Shown: piece after piece, positions 54,890 through 64,000 of the stretch | How positions within the stretch are numbered: the first letter of the stretch is position 1 | Layout: each line of letters opens with the position of its first letter | Assembly (NCBI GenBank): GCA_029851415.1 | Contig: CM056742.1 | Coordinates: 59,174,454 to 59,238,453, forward strand | DNA from: Eretmocerus hayati | Taxonomy: Eukaryota; Arthropoda; Insecta; Hymenoptera; Aphelinidae | Length of the DNA stretch: 64,000 nt | Direction: 5' to 3' | Translations under genes and position numbers: made by a program | The notes under the pieces: model-generated | Seen by the model: only the letters and a program-made list of their open reading frames with translations | The model's database searches: none | Told to the model about the DNA's origin: nothing

Positions 54890-57800
54890 AGTCGTTCCGT
54901 GTATATCCGTGTAAAAAGTGAGCCAAAATGAGGTAAAAAACCACGTGTTCCATGCGTGTCCGTGAGGAGTTTTGAAGCAAATGCAGCTGTTTATCCGTGA
55001 ACTTCCGTGTGCTTGCAAGCTCATCTACCCGTGCCGATCCGTTTCATGCCCTGAGCTGAAGGGCGCATCCCTGCAGGTCCATGTATCCGTGCAAACCCGT
55101 CTACCCGTGTCTATCCGTTTTCAGTCGGCTCCGTCATTGGATCCGTGCGGACCCGTGCAACCGTGTGTATCCGTTTCCAATATTCTTCCCGTCGCATCCG
55201 TGTACACCCGTCTACCCGTGTCTACCCGTTTTCAGTCGGCTCCCTCATCGGATCCGTGCGGACCCGTGCAACCGTGTGTATCCGTTTTCGATATTCTTCT
55301 TGTCAAATCCGTCCACACCCGTCTACGCGTATGGATCCGTTTTGGTTCGTTTCGGTCATTGTATCCGTGCAGACCCGTGCAACCGTGTCTAGCCGTTTTG
55401 GATGTTCTTCCCGTCGCATCCGTGCACACCCGTGTACTCGTGTGGATCCGTTTTGGTTCGTTTCGGTCATTGTATCCGTGCAGACCCGTGCAACCGTGTC
55501 TAGCCGTTTTGGTTGTTCTTCCCGTCGCATCCGTGCACACCCGTGTACCCGTGTGGATCCGTTTTGGTTCGTTTCGGTCATTGTATCCGTGCAGACCGGT
55601 GCAACCGTGTCCAGCCGTTTTGGATGTTCTTCCCGTCGCATCCGTGCACACCCGTGTACCCGTGTGGATCCGTTTTGGTTCGTTTCGGTCATTGTATCCG
55701 TGCAGACCCGTGCATCCGTGTCCAGCCGTTTTGGATGTTCTTCCCGTCGCATCCGTGCGCACCCGTGTACCCGTGTGGATCCGTTTTGGTTCGTTTCGGT
55801 CATTGTATCCGTGCAGACCCGTGCATCCGTGCGGTCCCGTGCAACCGTGTCTAGCCGTTTTGGATGTTCTTCCCGTCGCATCCGTGCACACCCGTCTACC
55901 CAAGTCTATCCGTTATCAGTCGGCTCCCTCATCGGATCCGTGCGGACCCGTGCAACCGTGTGTATCCGTTTTCGATATTCTTCTTGACAAATCCGTGCAC
56001 ACCCGTCTACCCGTGTGGATACGTTTTGGTTCGTTTCGGTCATTGTATCCGTGCGGACCCGTGCACCACTGTATATCCTCGTACCCGTGCAACCGTGTCT
56101 AGCCGTTTTGGATGTTATTCCCGTCGCATCCGTGCACACCCGTGTACCCGTGTGGATCCGTTTTAGTTCGTTTTGGTCATTGTATCCGTGCAGACCCGTG
56201 CATCCGTGCGGTCCCGTGCAACCGTGTCTAGCCGTTTTGGATGTTCTTCCCGTCGCATCCGTGCACACCCGTCTACCCGTGTGGATCCGTTTCCAGTCGG
56301 CTCCGTCATCGGACCCGTGCGGACCCGTGCAACCGTGTCTATCCGTTTTCGATATTCTTCTTGACAAATCCGTGCACACCCGTCTACCCGTGTGGATACG
56401 TTTTGGTTCGTTTCGGTCATTGTATCCGTGCGGACCCGTGCACCACTGTATATCCTCGTACCCGTGCAACCGTGTCTAGCCGTTTTGGATGTTCTTCCCG
56501 TCGCATCCGTGCACACCCGTCTACCCGTGTCTATCCGTTATCAGTCGGCTCCCTCATCGGATCCGTGCAGACCCGTGCATCCGTGCGGTCCCGTGCAACC
56601 GTGTCTAGCCGTTTTGGATGTTCTTCCCGTCGCATCCGTGCACACCCGTCTACCCGTGTGGATCCGTTTCCAGTCGGCTCCGTCATCGGACCCGTGCGGA
56701 CCCGTGCAACCGTGTCTATCCGTTTTCAATATTCTTCCCGTCGCATCCGTGCACACCCGTGTACTCGTGTGGATCCGTTTTGGTTCGTTTCGGTCATTGT
56801 ATCCGTGCAGACCCGTGCTACCGTGTCTAGCCGTTTTGGTTGTTCTTCCCGTCGCATCCGTGCACACCCGTGTACCCGTGTGGATCCGTTTTGGTTCGTT
56901 TCGGTCATTGTATCCGTGCAGACCGGTGCAACCGTGTCCAGCCGTTTTGGATGTTCTTCCCGTCGCATCCGTGCACACCCGTGTACCCGTGTGGATCCGT
57001 TTTGGTTCGTTTCGGTCATTGTATCCGTGCAGACCCGTGCATCCGTGTCCAGCCGTTTTGGATGTTCTTCCCGTCGCATCCGTGCGCACCCGTGTACCCG
57101 TGTGGATCCGTTTTGGTTCGTTTCGGTCATTGTATCCGTGCAGACCCGTGCATCCGTGCGGTCCCGTGCAACCGTGTCTAGCCGTTTTGGATGTTCTTCC
57201 CGTCGCATCCGTGCACACCCGTCTACCCGTGTCTATCCGTTATCAGTCGGCTCCCTCATCGGATCCGTGCGGACCCGTGCAACCGTGTGTATCCGTTTTC
57301 GATATTCTTCTTGACAAATCCGTGCACACCCGTCTACCCGTGTGGATACGTTTTGGTTCGTTTCGGTCATTGTATCCGTGCGGACCCGTGCACCACTGTA
57401 TATCCTCGTACCCGTGCAACCGTGTCTAGCCGTTTTGGATGTTATTCCCGTCGCATCCGTGCACACCCGTGTACCCGTGTGGATCCGTTTTAGTTCGTTT
57501 TGGTCATTGTATCCGTGCAGACCCGTGCATCCGTGCGGTCCCGTGCAACCGTGTCTAGCCGTTTTGGATGTTCTTCCCGTCGCATCCGTGCACACCCGTC
57601 TACCCGTGTCTATCCGTTATCAGTCGGCTCCCTCATCGGATCCGTGCAGACCCGTGCATCCGTGCGGTCCCGTGCAACCGTGTCTAGCCGTTTTGGATGT
57701 TCTTCCCGTCGCATCCGTGCACACCCGTCTACCCGTGTGGATCCGTTTCCAGTCGGCTCCGTCATCGGACCCGTGCGGACCCGTGCAACCGTGTCTATCC

Positions 57801-60800
57801 GTTTTCAATATTCTTCCCGTCGCATCCGTGCACACCCGTCTACCCGTGTCTATCCGTTATCAGTCGGCTCCCTCATCGGATCCGTGCGGACCCGTGCAAC
57901 CGTGTGTATCCGTTTTCGATATTCTTCTTGACAAATCCGTGCACACCCGTCTACCCGTGTGGATACGTTTTGGTTCGTTTCGGTCATTGTATCCGTGCGG
58001 ACCCGTGCACCACTGTATATCCTCGTACCCGTGCAACCATGTCTAGCCGTTTTGGATGTTATTCCCGTCGCATCCGTGCACACCCGTGTACCCGTGTGGA
58101 TCCGTTTTAGTTCGTTTTAGTCATAGTATCCGTGCAGACCCGTGCATCCGTGCGGTCCCGTGCAACCGTGTCTAGCCGTTTTGGATGTTCTTCCCGTCGC
58201 ATCCGTGCATACCCGTCTACCCGTGTGGATCCGTTTCCAGTCGGCTCCGTCATCGGACCCGTGTGGACCCGTGCAACCGTGTCTATCCGTTTTCAATATT
58301 CTTCCCGTCGCATCCGTGCACACCCGTCTACCCGTGTCGATCCGTTTTCAGTCGGCTCCCTCATCGGATCCGTGCAACCGTGTGTATCCGTTTTCAGTAT
58401 TCTCCCCGTCGCATCCGTGCACACCCGTTTACCCGTGTCGATCCGTTTCCAGTCGGCTCCCTCATCGGATCCGTGCAACCGTGTGTATCCGTTTTCAGTA
58501 TTCTCCCCGTCGCATCCGTGCACATCCGTCTATCCGTGTCTATCCGTTTCCAGTCGGCTCCGTCATCGGACCCGTGCGGACCCGTGCAACCGTGTCTATC
58601 CGTTTTCGATATTCTTCTTGACAAATCCGTGCACACCCGTCTACCCGTGTGGATACGTTTTGGTTCGTTTCGGTCATTGTATCCGTGCGGACCCGTGCAC
58701 CACTGTATATCCTCGTACCCGTGCAACCGTGTCTAGCCGTTTTGGATGTTCTTCCCGTCGCATCCGTGCACACCCGTCTACCCGTGTCTATCCGTTATCA
58801 GTCGGCTCCCTCATCGGATCCGTGCAGACCCGTGCATCCGTGCGGTCCCGTGCAACCGTGTCTAGCCGTTTTGGATGTTCTTCCCGTCGCATCCGTGCAC
58901 ACCCGTCTACCCGTGTGGATCCGTTTCCAGTCGGCTCCGTCATCGGACCCGTGCGGACCCGTGCAACCGTGTCTATCCGTTTTCAATATTCTTCCCGTCG
59001 CATCCGTGCACACCCGTGTACTCGTGTGGATCCGTTTTGGTTCGTTTCGGTCATTGTATCCGTGCAGACCCGTGCAACCGTGTCTAGCCGTTTTGGTTGT
59101 TCTTCCCGTCGCATCCGTGCACACCCGTGTACCCGTGTGGATCCGTTTTGATTCGTTTCGGTCATTGTATCCGTGCAGACCGGTGCAACCGTGTCCAGCC
59201 GTTTTGGATGTTCTTCCCGTCGCATCCGTGCACACCCGTGTACCCGTGTGGATCCGTTTTGGTTCGTTTCGGTCATTGTATCCGTGCAGACCCGTGCATC
59301 CGTGTCCAGCCGTTTTGGATGTTCTTCCCGTCGCATCCGTGCGCACCCGTGTACCCGTGTGGATCCGTTTTGGTTCGTTTCGGTCATTGTATCCGTGCAG
59401 ACCCGTGCATCCGTGCGGTCCCGTGCAACCGTGTCTAGCCGTTTTGGATGTTCTTCCCGTCGCATCCGCGCACACCCGTCTACCCGTGTCTATCCGTTAT
59501 CAGTCGGCTCCCTCATCGGATCCGTGCGGACCCGTGCAACCGTGTGTATCCGTTTTCGATATTCTTCTTGACAAATCCGTGCACACCCGTCTACCCGTGT
59601 GGATACGTTTTGGTTCGTTTCGGTCATTGTATCCGTGCGGACCCGTGCACCACTGTATATCCTCGTACCCGTGCAACCGTGTCTAGCCGTTTTGGATGTT
59701 ATTCCCGTCGCATCCGTGCACACCCGTGTACCCGTGTGGATCCGTTTTAGTTCGTTTTGGTCATTGTATCCGTGCAGACCCGTGCATCCGTGCGGTCCCG
59801 TGCAACCGTGTCTAGCCGTTTTGGATGTTCTTCCCGTCGCATCCGTGCACACCCGTCTACCCGTGTGGATCCGTTTCCAGTCGGCTCCGTCATCGGACCC
59901 GTGCGGACCCGTGCAACCGTGTCTATCCGTTTTCGATATCCTCTTGACAAATCCGTGCACACCCGTCTACCCGTGTGGATACGTTTTGGTTCGTTTCGGT
60001 CATTGTATCCGTGCGGACCCGTGCACCACTGTATATCCTCGTACCCGTGCAACCGTGTCTAGCCGTTTTGGATGTTCTTCCCGTCGCATCCGTGCACACC
60101 CGTCTACCCGTGTCTATCCGTTATCAGTCGGCTCCCTCATCGGATCCGTGCAGACCCGTGCATCCGTGCGGTCCCGTGCAACCGTGTCTAGCCGTTTTGG
60201 ATGTTCTTCCCGTCGCATCCGTGCACACCCGTCTACCCGTGTGGATCCGTTTCCAGTCGGCTCCGTCATCGGACCCGTGCGGACCCGTGCAACCGTGTCT
60301 ATCCGTTTTCAATATTCTTCCCGTCGCATCCGTGCACACCCGTCTACCCGTGTCTATCCGTTATCAGTCGGCTCCCTCATCGGATCCGTGCGGACCCGTG
60401 CAACCGTGTGTATCCGTTTTCGATATTCTTCTTGACAAATCCGTGCACACCCGTCTACCCGTGTGGATACGTTTTAGTTCGTTTTAGTCATAGTATCCGT
60501 GCAGACCCGTGCATCCGTGCGGTCCCGTGCAACCGTGTCTAGCCGTTTTGGATGTTCTTCCCGTCGCATCCGTGCATACCCGTCTACCCGTGTGGATCCG
60601 TTTCCAGTCGGCTCCGTCATCGGACCCGTGTGGACCCGTGCAACCGTGTCTATCCGTTTTCAATATTCTTCCCGTCGCATCCGTGCACACCCGTCTACCC
60701 GTGTCGATCCGTTTTCAGTCGGCTCCCTCATCGGATCCGTGCAACCGTGTGTATCCGTTTTCAGTATTCTCCCCGTCGCATCCGTGCACACCCGTCTACC

Positions 60801-61198
60801 CGTGTCGATCCGTTTCCAGTCGGCTCCCTCATCGGATCCGTGCAACCGTGTGTATCCGTTTTCAGTATTCTCCCCGTCGCATCCGTGCACATCCGTCTAT
60901 CCGTGTCTATCCGTTTTCAGTCGGCTCCGTCATCGGACCCGTGCGGACCCGTGCAACCGTGTCTATCCGTTTTCAGTATTCTCCCCGTCGCATCCGTGCA
61001 CATCCGTCTATCCGTGTCTATCCGTTTTCAGTCGGCTCCGTCATCGCATCCGTGCGGACCCGTGCAACCGTGTCTATCCGTTTTCAATATTCTTCTCGTC
61101 CAATCCGCGCACACCCGTCTACCCGTGTCTATCCGTTTTGGGTCGCTGGTTCTGCTCGTTAGATCCGCGTAGACTCGTCCACTCGTGTCTATGCGTTT
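54890..61198. repeat. 6.3-kb satellite of alternating 55- and 56-bp half units (111-bp dimer)
   Basis: The basic half unit is CCGTG-N5-CCGTG/C-N3-CCGTG-N5-CCGTT followed by a 22- to 23-base variable segment. Two half units of 56 and 55 bp make the 111-bp dimer, visible as spacing 55381, 55492, 55603 and 55714. Variable segments come in a few types (for example TTGGATGTTCTTCCCGTCGC, CAGTCGGCTCCCTCATCGG), and their order repeats as a higher-order unit of about 2257 bp (56392 versus 58649, 57342 versus 59599). Because 111 is divisible by three and stops are rare, very long frames appear on both strands; these are translations of the satellite. The array begins with degenerate CCGTG words and ends in diverged copies. 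Confidence 0.9.
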
Positions 61199-62271
61199 AG
61201 CGATTAGATATGCTGGAATTGCCCAATCATCAGTCTCGAATCAGTTCTCCAGTTCTTCTTGGTCTCACGCAAATATCAGAAACCGGCGTAAGAATAAGAT
61301 CGTGAGTCTCAGGCGATCACAGGCGATCTTTGAGAGCTAATTGTTCATAACCTGCACACTTCTCCCATTATCTATTATGGCCATTATGTATTAATATGTC
61401 AGAATATAACCACTAAATGAGGAGGAACCTGAGAATATAACCAGCCAATTGCGTTTTTTTTCTCAAGCTACCCTAGATGAAAAGAAGAATGAAGCCAATC
61501 GGTCACGTAGAACCAGAAATACCGTGATGAAATAAAATAATGGATTTTCCATTGATGAATTTCAGTAGTATGCAAAGTGAATTCCTAAAGCCTAAGAGTT
61601 GCACCAAATTCAAAGCTTTGCGCATCCGTACTGTCAAGCTAAATGTTGAAAAGAAAAGAATTACGTATAGTGCCAGAAATTATTCCAATCATCTACCTCA
61701 ACACATGAAAGTTAGTAAAAGGCCTCCTTAGTAAAAGTAACAAGGATTTGATCAAAACATTGATCGGACACTGGCTTCAGAAGAATGAGATATACATATC
61801 ATAAGATTTATCTTGAAATGACAGAAACAATCAAATTCATGCCTGATGTAATATTACATGAAATAATTTTTTTTTCGTTTACAATCTTTCCATGCTCGTT
61901 TTCAGGACTTCAATAACGAGTACATTTCTTGTTTCTTTTGACTGGGAAGTGGGAACTGCCAAATCACTGGGCTCCCTACAATTTGTAGAGAACTAAAAAT
62001 TGTTCGGGTGAACGGTAGGATGACGAAACGTGTCCGGTAGAAAACAACACACACCCACACGGACATGCGTGCGCGCAGTCAAAGGGCAGGGATGATGGGT
62101 CTCTAACAGATTTCGGGGGCTATCGGGAAGGAAACTGTCACCTAGAATCGATAGATTTTGGTGAGAGGAGAAAAATCTTCGAGGTATTCTTTAGATAAAC
62201 GAATTTTTCTTTATGAAAATATTGGATTCAGTGGGGAATTTCGTCAAAATTTTGCTGGGGTTTTTCTTCAG
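61199..62271. other. No supported gene from 61199 to 62271
   Basis: AT-rich sequence with short frames. A segment around 62148-62175 (ATCGATAGATTTTGG then GAGAGGA) resembles 17636-17665 and may be a dispersed repeat boundary. Confidence 0.35.
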
Positions 62272-62300
62272 AGAATCACAGTTCACTCTTCAGAGGGAGC

Positions 62301-62514
62301 AAAAAGGATCTTGCGGCATTTTGCCGCATACAAATCCTATGGGCCCAAGAATACCGCGGAAATATTTCTGCGGTACATGACATACGGTTTACCGACTGGA
62401 ACTGATCCTATGCAAGATTGCAATAAACCGCGAGTCACTTCGACATGTTACTATCACGGCAACAAGTCGCGTATGCGCGGTCGACCGCTGCGGTTCCATC
62501 CTCTGCAAAAACAC
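62301..62514 (+). CDS. Possible internal exon of an unknown gene
   Basis: An acceptor (CACTCTTCAG, or the earlier GTTTTTCTTCAG) and a donor (AACACC|GTAAGT at 62514-62515) bound a frame reading FAAYKSYGPKNTAEIFLRY, TSTCYYHGNKSR and GRPLRFHPLQKH. The composition is protein-like with Cys, His and basic residues, unlike the surrounding AT-rich frames. I recognise no family and found no neighbouring exon in the window. Confidence 0.35.
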
Positions 62515-62523
62515 CGTAAGTGA

Positions 62524-63055
62524 TTTTGTGCTGTGCCTACGAGTTTTTGCATAGGATTAGCGTCTTACGGTATCCTTGGCGAGAATTGGAGCATAATTCT
62601 GTGGATCCGCATAACAATGTTTATTTTTTAGTTAAAAACAACTATATTTAATAGAAACATTCTATGAGCTTTGTTACATAGAGGATTATTAGATCTACAC
62701 GGTGATTTTTTCATCTCATTCCCAATAAAATGCGCTATACAGTTTTTCGTCCGTAGGACAACGGGGCTACGGTATCTCAGCTCATTTTCTCCGTATTCGG
62801 AAGCGCTACAACATTTATCTGAATCGTTCTGCTGTTCGACCAATACTCGAGCACAGAATTGCACGAAACCCTCTTTCTGAGCCTTTGATCCCTGGAAGAG
62901 ATCTGTTCCCGATACTATAAACACTTTGCGTATCTGTAATTGACACATCATACTCCTTCAGAAACACTGAGTGTTGCCCAGGTATATTTGATGAAGCTTT
63001 AACCTTTAGTTACCCACGCAAGATTTACTAACACTCACACCCACGTGGTAGCCAA
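62524..63055. other. No supported gene from 62524 to 63055
   Basis: A minus-strand frame (62628-62951) and a shadow plus frame have no recognised features. The last ~100 bp before 63056 probably hold the leader of the following gene. Confidence 0.35.
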
Positions 63056-63613
63056 ATGGCACACATCCTGAAAATTACCCTATTTCCGCGATTTTCTACA
63101 GAAATCGCGAGTCTAGCTTGCAAGGAAGAGTACCAGATTAAATTTGCTTCGCTGCAGAAGATATGGTATTACTGGTCGACAGATACTTCAATCCGAGTGG
63201 AAAATAGCGATGCGAAACCGAACTTTGAATTCTTACAACAGAAACTAGAAGACTTGAACTTGGCAATCACAAAATATGACAATTCCTGGAGTGTTCCTAG
63301 GAAGAGGAAAGACATTCAATTGATTCTGGATAAGATCCAGAAAGTTATGGAGAGGAGTGACGACCCGTCAGGAATCAGGAAGACTTTGGAGAATGTCCGA
63401 GACATTTGGAATGACAGCAAGTACACACATATCATTCTGGATGACTCGCCTCGTACAGAAGCATCATCAAGAGAAGAAGATGATGATCCTTCTGGATCTT
63501 TATTGATGCCAAAGAGTCCGAAACAGAGAGGCAGACCAAAAAAATCTCGATCCACCCCCGTTTGGAAAGAAATGAACGCTCATAAAAGCAAACCTAAAAA
63601 GGCTCGATTGTAA
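63056..63613 (+). CDS. Hypothetical AT-hook-like protein (185 aa)
   Basis: ATG 63056 (MAHILKITLFPRFS) opens an intronless 185-codon frame to TAA 63611. The N-terminal two thirds look helical, with LQQKLEDLNLAITKYDNS and IQLILDKIQKVMERSDDPS. An acidic segment (SSREEDDDPSG) is followed by a basic tail containing KQRGRPKKSRS, an AT-hook core, and ending KSKPKKARL. It may be a nuclear DNA-associated protein, but that is inference from the tail alone. A polyadenylation signal AATAAA lies near 63873. Nearby genes give no functional context, and a mobile-element origin cannot be excluded. Confidence 0.5.
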   Translation: MAHILKITLFPRFSTEIASLACKEEYQIKFASLQKIWYYWSTDTSIRVENSDAKPNFEFLQQKLEDLNLAITKYDNSWSVPRKRKDIQLILDKIQKVMERSDDPSGIRKTLENVRDIWNDSKYTHIILDDSPRTEASSREEDDDPSGSLLMPKSPKQRGRPKKSRSTPVWKEMNAHKSKPKKARL

Positions 63614-64000
63614 TGAGTTAATTAACTCTTAAGATCATTAGTTCATGCTTCACGAGAATGTGAGGTTCCTAGGACTTTATCGATATATCAGTCAATACTT
63701 GAAAAGTCCAAAAACTAAGGTGTGTTTGGATAAATTGTATATTGAATTGTGATATAACTGAGATCTGTATTTCCGAAATATTTTCGCCGAATTTTGCAAT
63801 GTATATGATGAAATGTAAATAGTATATGTATAATACCTCCCTACTGATTTGGATGCGCCAATCTGCACCTCTAATAAATGATTAATTAGGAATTTCTCGT
63901 GTTGCTTTTTTGGATTCATCATGGATTACACTGTGAGATCTAATCTTGGACGGCGATAGTTATAGCGGGAGGTAAACAGGGACATGGTCGCGGAAGGCAT
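63614..64000. other. 3' flank with polyadenylation signal, no gene seen
   Basis: AT-rich sequence containing AATAAA near 63873. No frame with protein features. Confidence 0.4.

Noticed and set aside
54972..61200. Very long frames on both strands in the satellite, up to 376 codons
   Set aside because: The repeat period of 111 is divisible by three and the monomer lacks stops in several frames, so long frames arise automatically on both strands. None has an independent start or a promoter.
1..64000. tRNA and rRNA genes
   Set aside because: I looked for the tRNA B-box-like GGTTCGAATCC and for conserved rRNA blocks and saw none. A covariance-model scan would be decisive and was not possible.

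Overview
The window is eukaryotic and almost certainly arthropod, probably insect. Genes are split by short GT-AG introns, there is an exon of the cellular lipid kinase Vps34, core promoters pair a TATA box with the arthropod initiator TCAGT, and an R1-type retrotransposon and many fold-back repeats are present. I cannot name the species. Most of the sequence is mobile or repetitive DNA.

Region 1 (1-8250) is a compact, virus-derived cassette of the Polinton/adintovirus type. On the minus strand lie an acidic ORF running off the left edge and a broken OB-fold-like DNA-binding gene. On the plus strand follow two tandem small paralogs, a broken second structural-protein gene, a small basic ORF, a double-jelly-roll-like major capsid gene, an RNase H-like nuclease gene and a broken integrase with a chromodomain. 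Tail-to-tail with the integrase, on the minus strand, is an intronless ribonucleotide reductase small-subunit gene. It is flanked by two tiny-first-exon genes of matching architecture. The reductase frame is intact, but one diiron ligand reads Gln instead of Glu. No viral DNA polymerase or packaging ATPase is visible in the window.

Region 2 (8250-13400) holds two spliced genes of unknown function whose exon phases join exactly. Region 3 (13400-25800) is repeat-rich: a TA-flanked MITE, a 1.47-kb palindrome, a fold-back element made of 29-bp and GGAT/GGAAT repeats, and one isolated Vps34 exon.

Region 4 (25800-34260) contains an R1-like LINE on the minus strand, inserted in the (TATC)n tail of another repeat. 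The whole arrangement is duplicated in tandem, with the second LINE copy truncated. The truncation point is the outer edge of region 5 (34261-44375), a young inverted duplication with two ~4-kb arms around a 2.1-kb spacer; each arm contains a nested 1.7-kb palindrome. The right arm is contiguous with a decayed multi-part gene of a repeat-expanded insect protein family (44272-50298, minus), which a 1.88-kb TIR element interrupts, so the right arm looks ancestral.

Region 6 (50300-64000) has an OTU-like fragment, small repeats, a 6.3-kb satellite with alternating 55/56-bp half units (54890-61198), a possible lone exon and one hypothetical AT-hook protein gene.
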